Assembly (NCBI GenBank): GCA_028289125.1
Contig: JAQGGZ010000005.1
Location: 1 to 64,000 of the forward strand
DNA: 64,000 nt
Source: Candidatus Saccharimonadota bacterium
GTDB lineage: Bacteria > Patescibacteriota > Saccharimonadia > Saccharimonadales > UBA4665
Direction: 5' to 3'
Positions within the stretch are counted from its first letter, which is position 1, and each line of letters opens with the position of its first letter. This document shows positions 32,973 through 42,417 of this stretch, in pieces. Made by a program: the position numbers and the translations under genes. The notes below the pieces were generated by a model that was not told the DNA's origin, searched no databases, and saw only the letters and a program-made list of their open reading frames with translations.

Positions 32973-34091
32973 TTACCTCGGTACCCTCACTGTAAAAGTT
33001 GAACCGGCGCCGGGTTTGGAAGCGACCGATAAATCTCCGCCATGCAGGCGGATAACTTTATCGGTCCAGTACAGCCCGAGCCCGGATCCGCCGACTTCAG
33101 CTGACAGTGTGTTATAGATGCGTGAAAACTTCTGGAATAACTTGTCCATGTCGTCCTTGGCTATACCGACTCCCTGGTCCCGTACTGCGACGCTTATATA
33201 GTCGTCGTCGTGACTGACATTGACCTCAATCGGTTTGCCTGGCTCGGAATATTTGCTGGCATTATCGATCAGGTTATCGAGGGCCATCTGCAGGTGAAGA
33301 CTGTCGCCGATGATGGGTGACGTATCGATGGACTCGTCGGCACTAAGTAAGATGGTCTGTTTGCGCTGGCTCAGTTTCGGTGCCTGTTCTTTGATAGACG
33401 AGCGAAGCAGCTTGTTGATGTTCACACGTTCTTTTTTCAAGCTTAGCTTACCGGCATCTACCAGGGCGACGTAGAGGAGTTCGTTGACGATGTTAATCTG
33501 GCGCTCATTACTGTCGTAGGCGGCCCGCACGATTTGCTTCTGGGCATCAGTGACATCACCGACGAAGCCTTCAAGTATCATGCCTAAGTATTGCTTGACA
33601 GCTGTCGCAGGGGTGCGGAGTTGGTGCGATGCCAGGGATATGAACTCATCCTTTGTGCGGTTGATGGTCATAAGTTCCTCGACACGGCGAGCTTCGAACT
33701 GTTTACGTTGAATCGCATAGCGGAGGGTACGTGAAAGAAGCTCGCCGGTGAAGCTACCCTTGACCAGATAGTCGGCTGCTCCCAACTGCATGGCGTCCCG
33801 TTCGATCTCTTCGTCGCCCGCCCCGGTCATGATGACAAATGGTTCCGAGCGGTCGACGGGCCTGGCCCACTCGAGTAATTCCAAGCCGTTATTTCCGCCC
33901 AGGCGGTAATCTATCAGATAGACATCATGTTTCTGGGCATCTATCGCGGCTTTTGCGCTGGAAATTGACGGCGACCAGTCGACCGTAAAAGTGTGATGGG
34001 GAATCTTACTCAGAAGATTGCGGACGATAAGGTAATCGTCTTCATCGTCATCAAGCATGAATACGCGGATTGGCCGGCTATCAGCTGTCAT
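32973..34091 (-). CDS. Receiver-histidine kinase hybrid (REC-HisKA-HATPase)
   Basis: 372 aa. An N-terminal receiver domain (1-125) has acidic residues in MLDDDEDD, phosphoacceptor Asp61 in YLIDYRLGG and Lys111. HisKA has His155 in SLASHQLRTPATAVKQ. The HATPase domain has DNLIDNASKY, VRDQGVGIAKDD and GGSGLGLYWTDK. Because the receiver comes first, the kinase output is probably controlled by phosphorylation from another kinase, likely the one at 34536. The start at 34091 overlaps the upstream response regulator by 11 nt. Confidence 0.92.
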   Translation of the reverse strand: MTADSRPIRVFMLDDDEDDYLIVRNLLSKIPHHTFTVDWSPSISSAKAAIDAQKHDVYLIDYRLGGNNGLELLEWARPVDRSEPFVIMTGAGDEEIERDAMQLGAADYLVKGSFTGELLSRTLRYAIQRKQFEARRVEELMTINRTKDEFISLASHQLRTPATAVKQYLGMILEGFVGDVTDAQKQIVRAAYDSNERQINIVNELLYVALVDAGKLSLKKERVNINKLLRSSIKEQAPKLSQRKQTILLSADESIDTSPIIGDSLHLQMALDNLIDNASKYSEPGKPIEVNVSHDDDYISVAVRDQGVGIAKDDMDKLFQKFSRIYNTLSAEVGGSGLGLYWTDKVIRLHGGDLSVASKPGAGSTFTVRVPR

Positions 34092-34539
34092 GACCACCTT
34101 TCGGCAGTTCGACGATTTCGAACCAGTATTTTCCAAGCGCTTGCATTACCTCGATAAGGTTGTCAAAAGTCACCGGCTTGGTTATGAAGGAATTGACGCC
34201 GAGCTGGTATGTCTTATACACGTCTTCTTCGGCCTTGGAAGTCGTGAACACGACGACGGGAATGTCTTTCAAGTCGGGATCGGATTTGATCTCTTTCAAA
34301 GCTTCGCGCCCGTCCTTGCGAGGCATATTCAAATCAAGCAGAATGACGCCAGGACGCCCACAACTGGTGCCAGCGGCGTAATCACCCCTCTCTTTGAGAT
34401 AATCTAACAATTCTTCACCGTCACGGACCCGGCAGAGCTTGTTGAGCAGTTTGCTTTTCTTCAATGCTTTTTCTGTCAGTAAGAAATCATCATCGTCGTC
34501 ATCCGCCATTAAGATGACTATAGGTTTTTCAGTCTTCAT
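34081..34539 (-). CDS. Rcp1-like response regulator (receiver only)
   Basis: 152 aa. Of the type partnered with phytochrome-like kinases: ILMADDDDDDFLL, a long beta3-alpha3 loop with phosphoacceptor Asp69 in GVILLDLNMPRKDGREAL, VVVFTTSKAEED and the KPVTFDNL end. It lacks an output domain. Located between the PAS/GAF kinase (ATGA overlap) and the receiver-kinase hybrid, it is placed to carry phosphate between them. Confidence 0.93.
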   Translation of the reverse strand: MKTEKPIVILMADDDDDDFLLTEKALKKSKLLNKLCRVRDGEELLDYLKERGDYAAGTSCGRPGVILLDLNMPRKDGREALKEIKSDPDLKDIPVVVFTTSKAEEDVYKTYQLGVNSFITKPVTFDNLIEVMQALGKYWFEIVELPKGGHDS

Positions 34540-36686
34540 GTAGTGTGGTCCCCGGCCGGCTGCGTCGGCAATTTAATGGTGAATGTAGCACCTTGTTCAG
34601 GTTGGCTGGTGGCAGTGATTGAGCCGCCGTGCCGTTCAACGATCTTCCGGCAGACGGCGAGGCCGATGCCGGTACCTTCGTAGTTATCCCTTCCGTGTAA
34701 GCGCTGGAAAACGGCAAATACTTTGCTGGCATACTTGTCGTCAAAGCCGATACCGTTGTCGCTCACAGTCAAAGTGTACGCATCAATCGTATCATTTTTA
34801 TGCTGGGCCACAGCGTGAATTTTTACAATAGGTGCGACGTCTGGTTTATGGAACTTCAGGGCATTTGCCAACAGGTTCTGGAATAACTGACGCATCTGCA
34901 GGGGGTCGGCCACGATCGTGGGCAGGTCGTCACTTTCTATTATTCCGCCCGTGTCTTTGATACGGATTTCGAGATCGTTGATGACGTCGGCGACGATCTG
35001 GTTTAAGTCGACCTGTTCATGGGGCTTGGCCTTAGTCGTTACCCTTGAGAATTCAAGCAGGTCTTCGATCAGGACGCTCATGCGGGAGGCGGCGCTCCGC
35101 ATCCGTTCCAGGTAATCACTACCATCTCCTAAGGTTTCACCATATTCATCGACGAGTAGGTTGCTGAAAGCCTGGATCTTTCTGAGCGGCTCTTGTAGGT
35201 CATGAGACGCTACGTAAGCGAAATCCTGGAGCTCCTGATTACTGCGTTCCAGACTTTGATTCGTATGTTTCAGAGCAGCGGTACGTTCTGCTACTCGCTT
35301 TTCCAGATTTTCGTTGGCTTGACGCAGGTCTTCTTCCAGCTTTCGACGTTGGGCAAGCTCCTTTTCAGCGGTCTCATAGAGTCTTGCGTTCGTGACGGCC
35401 AGTGCGGCCCGGCTCGCGAACTCCCTGACCATCGCCATATCGCCATCATCGTAATGATGCTTTTGCTCCGCCGAGACGAAAGTGACTGCCCCGATGGGAC
35501 CGCTGGCGTCGCTGATCGGCACCATCATCAAGGAAGTGATGCCTAGTTCTTCATAAATATGCAGCTGATGCGGGTCCTTAATGCTGGCCCTGATCATGTC
35601 CATGGTGATCAGCGGATAGAACTGCGGCTCCCCTGTCTTAAGCATCCGTCTCAAACCTTCTTCTGATTGCACCAGTCCCTGACTTAAGGCCATCTTAGCC
35701 TTATCCTTATGGTATATGGCCAGCCGATTAATCGTATCGGTCTCCTTGTCCCAAAGGTCTATCCTGCACCAGTCGGCGACATAATCACACGCCAGTTTTG
35801 AAACGGTCACGAGGGCCTTTTTGTAATCAAGCGAGGACGACAAGACCGTACTGGCACGCGATAGGAACTCGGTGTTGAGTTCGGCGTGACGACGATCTGT
35901 TATATCGACGATGACGCCCGGGAAATGGACAGCTTTACCTTTGTCGTCCGTCTCGATCTTGCCGCGCGCGATTACCCAGCGAATCGTTCCGTCGGTACTT
36001 ACCGTCCGGTACTCTTGCTCAAAACTGCCTTTGGTTTGGACGACTTCGGATATGGCTTTCAATACCTTGTTCTTGTCCAGCGGGTGTATGGAATTCGTGA
36101 AAACATCCAGTGGCAAACCGGTGGCGGCTTCCTCTTGCCCGACGCCGAACATACGAGCCAGATTGCGGTCAGCGATGAGGATGTTCTTGACCACGTCCCA
36201 TGACCAGGTGCCGATTAAGCCTACTGATAGTGCCTGATCAAGTTGACGCTGGGCTTCTGACAATCGTTCATTAGCATCCCTTTCTTCGGTAATATCCCGG
36301 GTACTCTGCACAACGTACTGTGCCTTGCCGTTCTCGTCAAAGATGGCGTAGTGGACAACTTGCCAGTAGCGCACGGCGAGCTTCCCATCCTGATCTTTGA
36401 TGTCATAACGGAGCGCGGACATGGGGTGCGGTTTTTTGGTCCGGATCGCGGTACGGAAAGACTCTATGAGATCGCTTTCACCTGTTTTCAGGTATTTTTC
36501 GCTCGTATCAGGAAAGACATCGAACAGTGGCCGCCCGACTATTTCGCTTGGAACAGTGTGGGCTATTTCACTGTGAGCGATATTCTCCGCCGCTATAGTG
36601 AACGTCGGATCATTTGCCTGAAACACGATGTGTGGTTCAGGTATCACATTAAAAAGATACGATTCAAGGTCTGGGGTCTCTTTCAT
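34536..36686 (-). CDS. PAS-PAS-GAF sensor histidine kinase, phytochrome-like output
   Basis: 716 aa from MKETPDLESY and no membrane helix. PAS1 (about 10-135), PAS2 with PAC (150-265), GAF (280-435), a coiled coil (436-488), HisKA with His495 in YVASHDLQEPLRKIQ, and HATPase with NLLANALKFH, VSDNGIGFDD and GTGIGLAVCRKIVERHGG. ASHDLQEPL is the H box of bacteriophytochrome-type kinases, but no bilin-binding Cys or PHY domain was seen. The frame offers earlier ATGs at 36704 and 36692; a CATACT box 8 nt before 36686 favours the latter start. It forms an overlapping operon with two receiver-containing proteins. Confidence 0.92.
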   Translation of the reverse strand: MKETPDLESYLFNVIPEPHIVFQANDPTFTIAAENIAHSEIAHTVPSEIVGRPLFDVFPDTSEKYLKTGESDLIESFRTAIRTKKPHPMSALRYDIKDQDGKLAVRYWQVVHYAIFDENGKAQYVVQSTRDITEERDANERLSEAQRQLDQALSVGLIGTWSWDVVKNILIADRNLARMFGVGQEEAATGLPLDVFTNSIHPLDKNKVLKAISEVVQTKGSFEQEYRTVSTDGTIRWVIARGKIETDDKGKAVHFPGVIVDITDRRHAELNTEFLSRASTVLSSSLDYKKALVTVSKLACDYVADWCRIDLWDKETDTINRLAIYHKDKAKMALSQGLVQSEEGLRRMLKTGEPQFYPLITMDMIRASIKDPHQLHIYEELGITSLMMVPISDASGPIGAVTFVSAEQKHHYDDGDMAMVREFASRAALAVTNARLYETAEKELAQRRKLEEDLRQANENLEKRVAERTAALKHTNQSLERSNQELQDFAYVASHDLQEPLRKIQAFSNLLVDEYGETLGDGSDYLERMRSAASRMSVLIEDLLEFSRVTTKAKPHEQVDLNQIVADVINDLEIRIKDTGGIIESDDLPTIVADPLQMRQLFQNLLANALKFHKPDVAPIVKIHAVAQHKNDTIDAYTLTVSDNGIGFDDKYASKVFAVFQRLHGRDNYEGTGIGLAVCRKIVERHGGSITATSQPEQGATFTIKLPTQPAGDHTT

Positions 36687-36839
36687 ATCCATCCAGTATG
36701 ACATATTTCATCCCAGCAAAAACACACACGAAAAAGCCAAAACTATATCAACACAACATTGACAAAAGACATAAAAATTGTTAACGTTGTCGTAACTGAC
36801 TGGTTAAGTCGGACTTGTTTTTGAAAGGTGGCTATCCAC

Positions 36840-38084
36840 GTGCGAACACTTGGTGCTGTATCAGTAGTTGTGCCGACGTTTAATGAAGCGGAAAACGTTT
36901 CATTGCTTCTGGACCGTCTCGATGCAACCTTCAAGACGGCTCATCTCACCTACCAGATAATCTTTATTGATGATCACTCGACTGACGGAACGGTGGCACT
37001 ACTGCAAACTTTGCAGAGTAAATACCCACTCGAAGTTCATCTTAAAAAAGGTAAGCGCGGCAAGGCCTTTTCCCTTATGGAAGGGTTCCGCTTTGTTAAA
37101 TATGACGCCGTCTGCATGATCGACGCCGACCTCCAGTATCCACCCGAAGCCATCGTCTCAATGTATGAACTGATGTGTAATAACCAAGCTGACATCATCT
37201 TGTCGCGACGCGTCGATAATGCGACTGGTTGGATGCGCAAACTTGCTACCGCTACCTATAACGCTATCTTTACCCGACTTCTGTTTGGTTTTGACTACGA
37301 CACGCAGTCGGGACTGAAACTGTTCGATCGTAAGATACTGGGTAACATAAAGGTGTCTCCTTCGCCGTGGAGCTTTGACCTTGAATTCATCGTCCGGAGT
37401 ATGGAACGCCACTATTCTATCCTTAGTTATGACATACCGTTCGCTGAGCGACACGCCGGCGAGGCAAAGGTCAGTATCATCAGCACCAGCTTCGAACTGG
37501 CCTGGGCCGCCTTGAAACTACGGGTCGATACTTCTATCAAGGATGTGCGTCGCGCCTATCGTCGTGATACGAAACTGGCCGAAAAAGTGTTCGGCGTATT
37601 CGTAGCGTCACTACTGACTCTTCTGACACTACATGTGCGATCTGCTGACGCCGCGACAGTCGATACCGGCTTGCTCTCGGTCAACGTCAGTGACATATTG
37701 CAGCCACAAGCAAATTCCCAGCAGTCAGCTGATACAATAAATATGCAGCCGGCAACGGCTAGCGCGGCCGACGCATCAGCCGATCCGTCATTACCCCAGG
37801 TAAGCGATCAGACCGGCATCCAACCCGCGTCAGATGCCGCTACTGCCATAACGACCCCGGCATCCCCAGAGGCTGCTCGGTTGGCCGTCAAGCAACAGAA
37901 TTATGGCAAGACCACGCCAACCGCCCTGCCATCAGCTAATGCCTACGTCGCCCTTCCCAAGCCTGACACCAAAGGTGTCAGCAAGGCATCGGTGGTACTG
38001 ATCGGACTAGGCACCGTACTGTTGGCAATTGCTACCGCGTGGTATTTCGCTCGACGTATAAAAACCATAAAGGCTCTCTCATGA
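36840..38084 (+). CDS. GT2 glycosyltransferase with an unusual exported C-terminal stalk
   Basis: 414 aa from GTG 36840, which has AAAGGTGG upstream. The frame is open from GTG 36828. Residues 8-235 are a dolichol-phosphate-mannose-synthase-like GT2 domain: VVVPTFNEAENVSLL, FIDDHSTDGT and the DxD-type MIDADLQYPPEA. In place of the usual paired helices it continues with a helix at about 252-268 (VFGVFVASLLTLLTLHV), a ~110-residue Ser/Thr/Ala/Pro-rich segment and a last helix (about 383-405). The stalk would lie outside the cell. It heads the exopolysaccharide operon and may charge a lipid carrier for the GT-C enzyme. A TTGACA box lies at 36759-36764. Confidence 0.88.
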   Translation: MRTLGAVSVVVPTFNEAENVSLLLDRLDATFKTAHLTYQIIFIDDHSTDGTVALLQTLQSKYPLEVHLKKGKRGKAFSLMEGFRFVKYDAVCMIDADLQYPPEAIVSMYELMCNNQADIILSRRVDNATGWMRKLATATYNAIFTRLLFGFDYDTQSGLKLFDRKILGNIKVSPSPWSFDLEFIVRSMERHYSILSYDIPFAERHAGEAKVSIISTSFELAWAALKLRVDTSIKDVRRAYRRDTKLAEKVFGVFVASLLTLLTLHVRSADAATVDTGLLSVNVSDILQPQANSQQSADTINMQPATASAADASADPSLPQVSDQTGIQPASDAATAITTPASPEAARLAVKQQNYGKTTPTALPSANAYVALPKPDTKGVSKASVVLIGLGTVLLAIATAWYFARRIKTIKALS

Positions 38085-39295
38085 ATGATAAAATCCGCAA
38101 AGCACTTCTTTTCATCGCCGTCCTTCTTATCATCGGAGGCGCCGGGGCTGCTGCGATGGTGAACTACGTCAACAGTGACCGTCGCACGATACCGCTGGTC
38201 TACTCAAATAGCGCCGTACTGCGCGAAACCTGGATTAACTACAAGGTGCAGTACCTGGAAAAGGAATCTCTCCGTACTATCGACCGCCAACAGAATGATA
38301 TAACGACCTCAGAAGGCCAAAGTTATACAATGCTTCGAGCTGTCTACATGGACGATCAAGAGACATTCGATAAGAGCTGGCAATGGACCAAAGATAACCT
38401 GCAACGGGATGACTACCTGATTTCGTGGAAGTTCGGACAGCACCCTGATGGCAGCTACGGTGTCTTGACCGAGCAAGGCGGTGACAATACCGCTACTGAC
38501 GGTGACAGCGACATCGCACTTGCTCTGCTACTCGCCTACTCTCGCTGGAGTAAACCTGACTATCTTTGGGATGCACGGCCGATTATCACCGCTATGTGGG
38601 CTAATGAAGTCGTTACGATCAACGGCAAACCCGTCCTCGTAGCAAACAATATCGAGAAGAACTCCAAGACTCAGGTCGTCGTCAACCCATCATACTTCTC
38701 ACCGTATGCGTACAAGATTTTCGCTCAGGTCGACCCTACGCACGACTGGATTGGCCTGGCCGACAGCAGCTATGCGTTGCTGGATCAGATCAGTGCCGCT
38801 AAACTTGGCGGCGACAGTTCCAGCGGTTTACCCCCGAACTGGGTGCTCATGAACCGTTCGAACGGTGCACTGGTTCCGGCCGAACAACGTGGCGGCCTCG
38901 ACAGTAATTACGGCTACGATGCTATGCGAGTTGTGTTCCGTCTGGGGCTCGATTACAACTGGTACAAGGATCCTCGTGCCAAGACCCAACTCGAAAAGTA
39001 CACGCTACTGAGTCAAAAGTGGCAGAGCGATGGCAGGCTGGTACCGATTTACGCCCATGACGGTAAGAATATGGCCGACTATGAAGCTCCGGCCATGTAC
39101 GGCACGTCGATGGGCTACTTCACGGTGATAAACCCCACCGTCGGCAAGCAGGTCTATCAGAAGAAATTGCAGACCCTTTACAGCCCCGATTTACAGGGTT
39201 GGGCCCGCCCGCTCAGCTATTACGATGATAACTGGGCCTGGTTCGGCATGGCCCTTAGCATGGATGCGTTACCTAACCTGACGGTGGAGCGTTAA
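38081..39295 (+). CDS. Glycoside hydrolase family 8 (BcsZ-like) protein
   Basis: 404 aa from MNDKIRKALLF. A signal anchor helix (about 5-27) is followed by a GH8 (alpha/alpha)6 domain. The catalytic-acid region is TTSEGQSYTMLRAVYMDD, equivalent to S-E-G-x-G-Y-x-M in endoglucanases. Other features are QHPDGSYG, DNTATDGDSDIALALLLAYSRW and NYGYDAMRVVFRLGLDYNWY near the catalytic base. GH8 enzymes next to cellulose synthase trim or release the nascent beta-glucan. It overlaps the GT2 stop by 4 nt (ATGA). Confidence 0.9.
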   Translation: MNDKIRKALLFIAVLLIIGGAGAAAMVNYVNSDRRTIPLVYSNSAVLRETWINYKVQYLEKESLRTIDRQQNDITTSEGQSYTMLRAVYMDDQETFDKSWQWTKDNLQRDDYLISWKFGQHPDGSYGVLTEQGGDNTATDGDSDIALALLLAYSRWSKPDYLWDARPIITAMWANEVVTINGKPVLVANNIEKNSKTQVVVNPSYFSPYAYKIFAQVDPTHDWIGLADSSYALLDQISAAKLGGDSSSGLPPNWVLMNRSNGALVPAEQRGGLDSNYGYDAMRVVFRLGLDYNWYKDPRAKTQLEKYTLLSQKWQSDGRLVPIYAHDGKNMADYEAPAMYGTSMGYFTVINPTVGKQVYQKKLQTLYSPDLQGWARPLSYYDDNWAWFGMALSMDALPNLTVER

Positions 39296-39296
39296 A

Positions 39297-40835
39297 ATGG
39301 CCCTCGATACACGCAGTTTCTTACAGCCTCAGGCCAGCAAGCGGTTGTTGCTCGTCAATGCCGTGATGTCGCTGATCTATTTCTTTACGATCACTTTTTT
39401 CTTTCACCCCGGCAATATGCTGTTATTCAGCCTGCTGATCGCGGGCGAGGTCTTCCACGTATTCCAAATCCTTGGTTTCGTCTACACCGTCTGGGATAAC
39501 CGCGTCCTAAACCCGTTCGACCGCGTCTTCAATAAACCAGTAGACGTATTTATTACCGTATGTGGCGAACCGGTCGAAATCATCCGCGAAACCGCCAAGG
39601 CCGCCCTGGCGATGGATTATGACGGCGACGTCCAGGTGTATTTGTTGAACGATGGCTTCGTCGCGAATAAGGACAACTGGCGTGAAGTCGAAGCGCTTGC
39701 AAAGGAACTCGGGATCCACTGCATCACCCGTAAGACACCAGGCGGCGCCAAGGCCGGCAACATCAATAACGCCGCCCGTATCAGCAAGCATCCGTACATC
39801 GTCGTATTTGATGCAGACCATGTCCCGCACAAAAACTTCCTGAAACAGACGATGGGCTTCTTCACTGACGAAAAGATGGGCTTCGTGCAGACACCGCAGT
39901 TTTATAAGAATATGGCAGAGAATCGTATCACCCAGACCGCATGGGACCAGCAGACGTTATTCTTCGGTCCAATCATGTCAGGTAAGAACCGCTACAACTC
40001 AGCCTTCATGTGCGGGACTAACATGGTTCTCAGCCGGGCTGCCCTGGACGACGCTGGCGGTATGGTGGAATTCAACATTGCTGAGGACTTCCTGACATCA
40101 TTGTTCGTTCACAACAAAGGCTGGAACAGCGTTTACGTACCTCAGGTACTGGCAGAAGGCTTAGCGCCGGAAGACTTCCTCAGCTACTATAAGCAACAGT
40201 TCCGTTGGACCCGCGGCAGCCTCGAGGTAATCTTTAAGTATAACCCGCTGTTCATGCGTGGCCTCACCCGGGCGCAGCGTTGGCAGTATCTGATTTCCGC
40301 CAGCTACTACCTGTCCGGTATCGTCGTCCTCATTGACGCCTGTATCCCGCTGATCTACCTGTTTACCGGCATCACGGCGGTGCAGACTTCGTCCATGTTA
40401 TTGGCACTGGTATTCATGCCGTACATCTTCCTGAATCTATACTCCCTACAGGCGACCAGTAACTTTACATTTACCTTCAACGCTATCTCATTCTCACTCA
40501 GTTCCTTCTATCTGCAGATCAAAGCGGTACTGGCCGTGCTGACAAACCAGAAAACCTCGTTCGCCGTTACTTCCAAAAAGCAGATCCAGGGTAATTTCCT
40601 GTATTTGGCGACACCACAGCTCCTTTATATCGGACTGGCGACTGCCGGTGTCGTCGTCGCGTTCATGCGAGAAGGCCTAAGCGCTTCGCTCATGGCGAAC
40701 TTAGCCTGGGTATTCGTCAATATTGCCGTGTTCCTCCCGTTCATCGTCGCTTCAGCGCCTACCCTTTGGCGATTGAAGCTCCCGTTCAAGTCTAAGACGT
40801 CTCGTCGGTTGGTAAAAAATGAAAACGCCGTTTAG
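39297..40835 (+). CDS. BcsA-like processive GT2 polysaccharide synthase
   Basis: 512 aa. Two N-terminal helices, a cytosolic GT2 domain and about five C-terminal helices. Motifs: VDVFITVCGEP, LLNDGF, the DxD in VVFDADHVPH, FVQTPQFY, AEDFLTS (family TED) and the Q-x-x-RW motif as QQFRWTRG. These define inverting processive synthases such as cellulose synthase. There is no C-terminal PilZ domain, so c-di-GMP control through BcsA is not expected, and no BcsB-like partner was seen. The polymer is probably a beta-linked glucan or mannan. It starts 1 nt after the GH8 stop. Confidence 0.92.
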   Translation: MALDTRSFLQPQASKRLLLVNAVMSLIYFFTITFFFHPGNMLLFSLLIAGEVFHVFQILGFVYTVWDNRVLNPFDRVFNKPVDVFITVCGEPVEIIRETAKAALAMDYDGDVQVYLLNDGFVANKDNWREVEALAKELGIHCITRKTPGGAKAGNINNAARISKHPYIVVFDADHVPHKNFLKQTMGFFTDEKMGFVQTPQFYKNMAENRITQTAWDQQTLFFGPIMSGKNRYNSAFMCGTNMVLSRAALDDAGGMVEFNIAEDFLTSLFVHNKGWNSVYVPQVLAEGLAPEDFLSYYKQQFRWTRGSLEVIFKYNPLFMRGLTRAQRWQYLISASYYLSGIVVLIDACIPLIYLFTGITAVQTSSMLLALVFMPYIFLNLYSLQATSNFTFTFNAISFSLSSFYLQIKAVLAVLTNQKTSFAVTSKKQIQGNFLYLATPQLLYIGLATAGVVVAFMREGLSASLMANLAWVFVNIAVFLPFIVASAPTLWRLKLPFKSKTSRRLVKNENAV

Positions 40836-42336
40836 TCCACGTATCAAGGTCGGCTTTATAATTGGCCTTTGTATGGTAGGCGTCATCGCCATATCGCAGC
40901 TTCTCCTGATACATAACAGCATCCGTTTGGATGAATCACAAAGCCTATGGCAGACCAGCCACAGTACCCACGGCACGCTGCAGGTCGTCGCTAAAGACGT
41001 CCACGTTCCTCTCTACCACATGATATTGCATGTCTGGCAGCAGTACGTCGGCACTTCGGTGGCTGACGCACGGTACCTGTCGCTCATTTTCTTCTTACTG
41101 ACCATCCCGGTCGTGTATCTGCTGGCCCGGGAAATTCTGAGCCGTCGGTGGGCGTTGTTTGCGACTGTCTTGTTCAGCTTTTCGCCCTTCATGAACTGGT
41201 ACGGCAACGAAGCGCGCATGTACACCATGCTTGTACTTACGGCGACGTTGAGCCAGCTCTTCTTTACGCGCATCATCAAAGGTAAATCAGGCTGGATCGG
41301 CTACACCCTGACTACGCTCGTCGGCATTTACAGCCACTATTTCTTCTGGTTCACACTGGCGACGCAGGCGATATATTACGTACTTAATCGCAAGCATTTT
41401 CCGCGGCACAGCTTTAAGAAGCTGATTGCCGTCGCTGTCTTGGCTCTCGTGGCTATCTCGCCATGGATATGGTATTTCCGTTCTCTGGGTTCGGGCAGTA
41501 GCACGCGTCCACATCTGCCTGCCCCGTCGACGGTCGACTTGTTCAACTCGTTCTCGCAATTTGCCTTTGGCTTCCAGAATGACCGTATCAACACTATCTT
41601 GTTGTCTCTCTGGCCCCTGCTGGTCATCGTCGCGTTGTTGAGCGTCAAACTACGGCAACGCTTCAAGCCTGAAACGGCGTATCTTCTGGCGGCCGGCCTG
41701 CTGCCGATCGCGTTGGCTTTCACGCTCAGCCTCGTCATTACGCCGTTCTTCGTCAGTCGGTATCTCATCGCCTGCCTGGCCCCGTTGACCATCCTCACCA
41801 TCTGGTTTGCCAGTCATTATCGAAAACCGCTCGCCACCATGGCTGTCATTTTATTGTCGTCTATCACTATCGGCGGTTCGATCATCCAGTATCGTAGCTT
41901 TGACACCCCCGTCAAAGAAAACTATAAAGAAGTTGCTGCCTACATCAGCGAACGCGCTACCGCGCAGGATCAGGTCGTTCTGTCATCGCCGTTCACGCTC
42001 TATCCGTTCGAGTATTATTACAATGGACCGGCTGAAACGCTGACACTGCCGAGCTGGGATGGACGGGCCACGTCCGGTATTCCGGCCTTCGATGCTCAGA
42101 CTTTGCCTGAACAGGTCAAGAAGCAAAGCCAGAATCACCGCTACGCGTACTTGGTCCTGAGTTACGATCAGGGTTACCTGGAACAGATCCGCCAGTATTA
42201 CGCTTTTAACTATGCGTTGGCTTCCCAGCGTACCTTTTCAAACGGATTGACACTGTATGTCTACCGCGTCGGCTACAACGAAGTCCACCCGCTTTCAGAC
42301 TTGCCAGCGTTCGACAAAGTGCAGCCCACTCGATAA
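40819..42336 (+). CDS. GT-C fold glycosyltransferase, GT39/ArnT-like
   Basis: 505 aa with about 11-12 membrane helices. The first extracellular loop carries the acidic motif typical of lipid-phosphate-sugar-dependent transferases (SIRLDESQSLWQTS), followed by KDVHVPLYHMILHVW and FSPFMNWYGNEARMYTM. The C-terminal ~130 residues form an exported domain. It would use a polyprenyl-phosphate sugar, perhaps made by the GT2 encoded first in this operon, to decorate a polymer or protein outside. It overlaps the synthase gene by 17 nt. Confidence 0.87.
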   Translation: MKTPFSPRIKVGFIIGLCMVGVIAISQLLLIHNSIRLDESQSLWQTSHSTHGTLQVVAKDVHVPLYHMILHVWQQYVGTSVADARYLSLIFFLLTIPVVYLLAREILSRRWALFATVLFSFSPFMNWYGNEARMYTMLVLTATLSQLFFTRIIKGKSGWIGYTLTTLVGIYSHYFFWFTLATQAIYYVLNRKHFPRHSFKKLIAVAVLALVAISPWIWYFRSLGSGSSTRPHLPAPSTVDLFNSFSQFAFGFQNDRINTILLSLWPLLVIVALLSVKLRQRFKPETAYLLAAGLLPIALAFTLSLVITPFFVSRYLIACLAPLTILTIWFASHYRKPLATMAVILLSSITIGGSIIQYRSFDTPVKENYKEVAAYISERATAQDQVVLSSPFTLYPFEYYYNGPAETLTLPSWDGRATSGIPAFDAQTLPEQVKKQSQNHRYAYLVLSYDQGYLEQIRQYYAFNYALASQRTFSNGLTLYVYRVGYNEVHPLSDLPAFDKVQPTR

Positions 42337-42358
42337 GCATTACTAGTAAGCCAGATAA

Positions 42359-42387
42359 TTGACATAAGTCAAAATAAAGTGTATGAT
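42359..42387 (+). promoter_or_regulatory. Strong promoter of the LADTG surface-protein gene
   Basis: A perfect TTGACA (42359-42364), a 17-nt spacer and TATGAT (42382-42387). RNA starts near 42394 and carries AGGGAGA before the ATG at 42418. Confidence 0.75.
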
Positions 42388-42417
42388 GCCCCTATAAAGT
42401 TTTAGGGAGATTTTATA

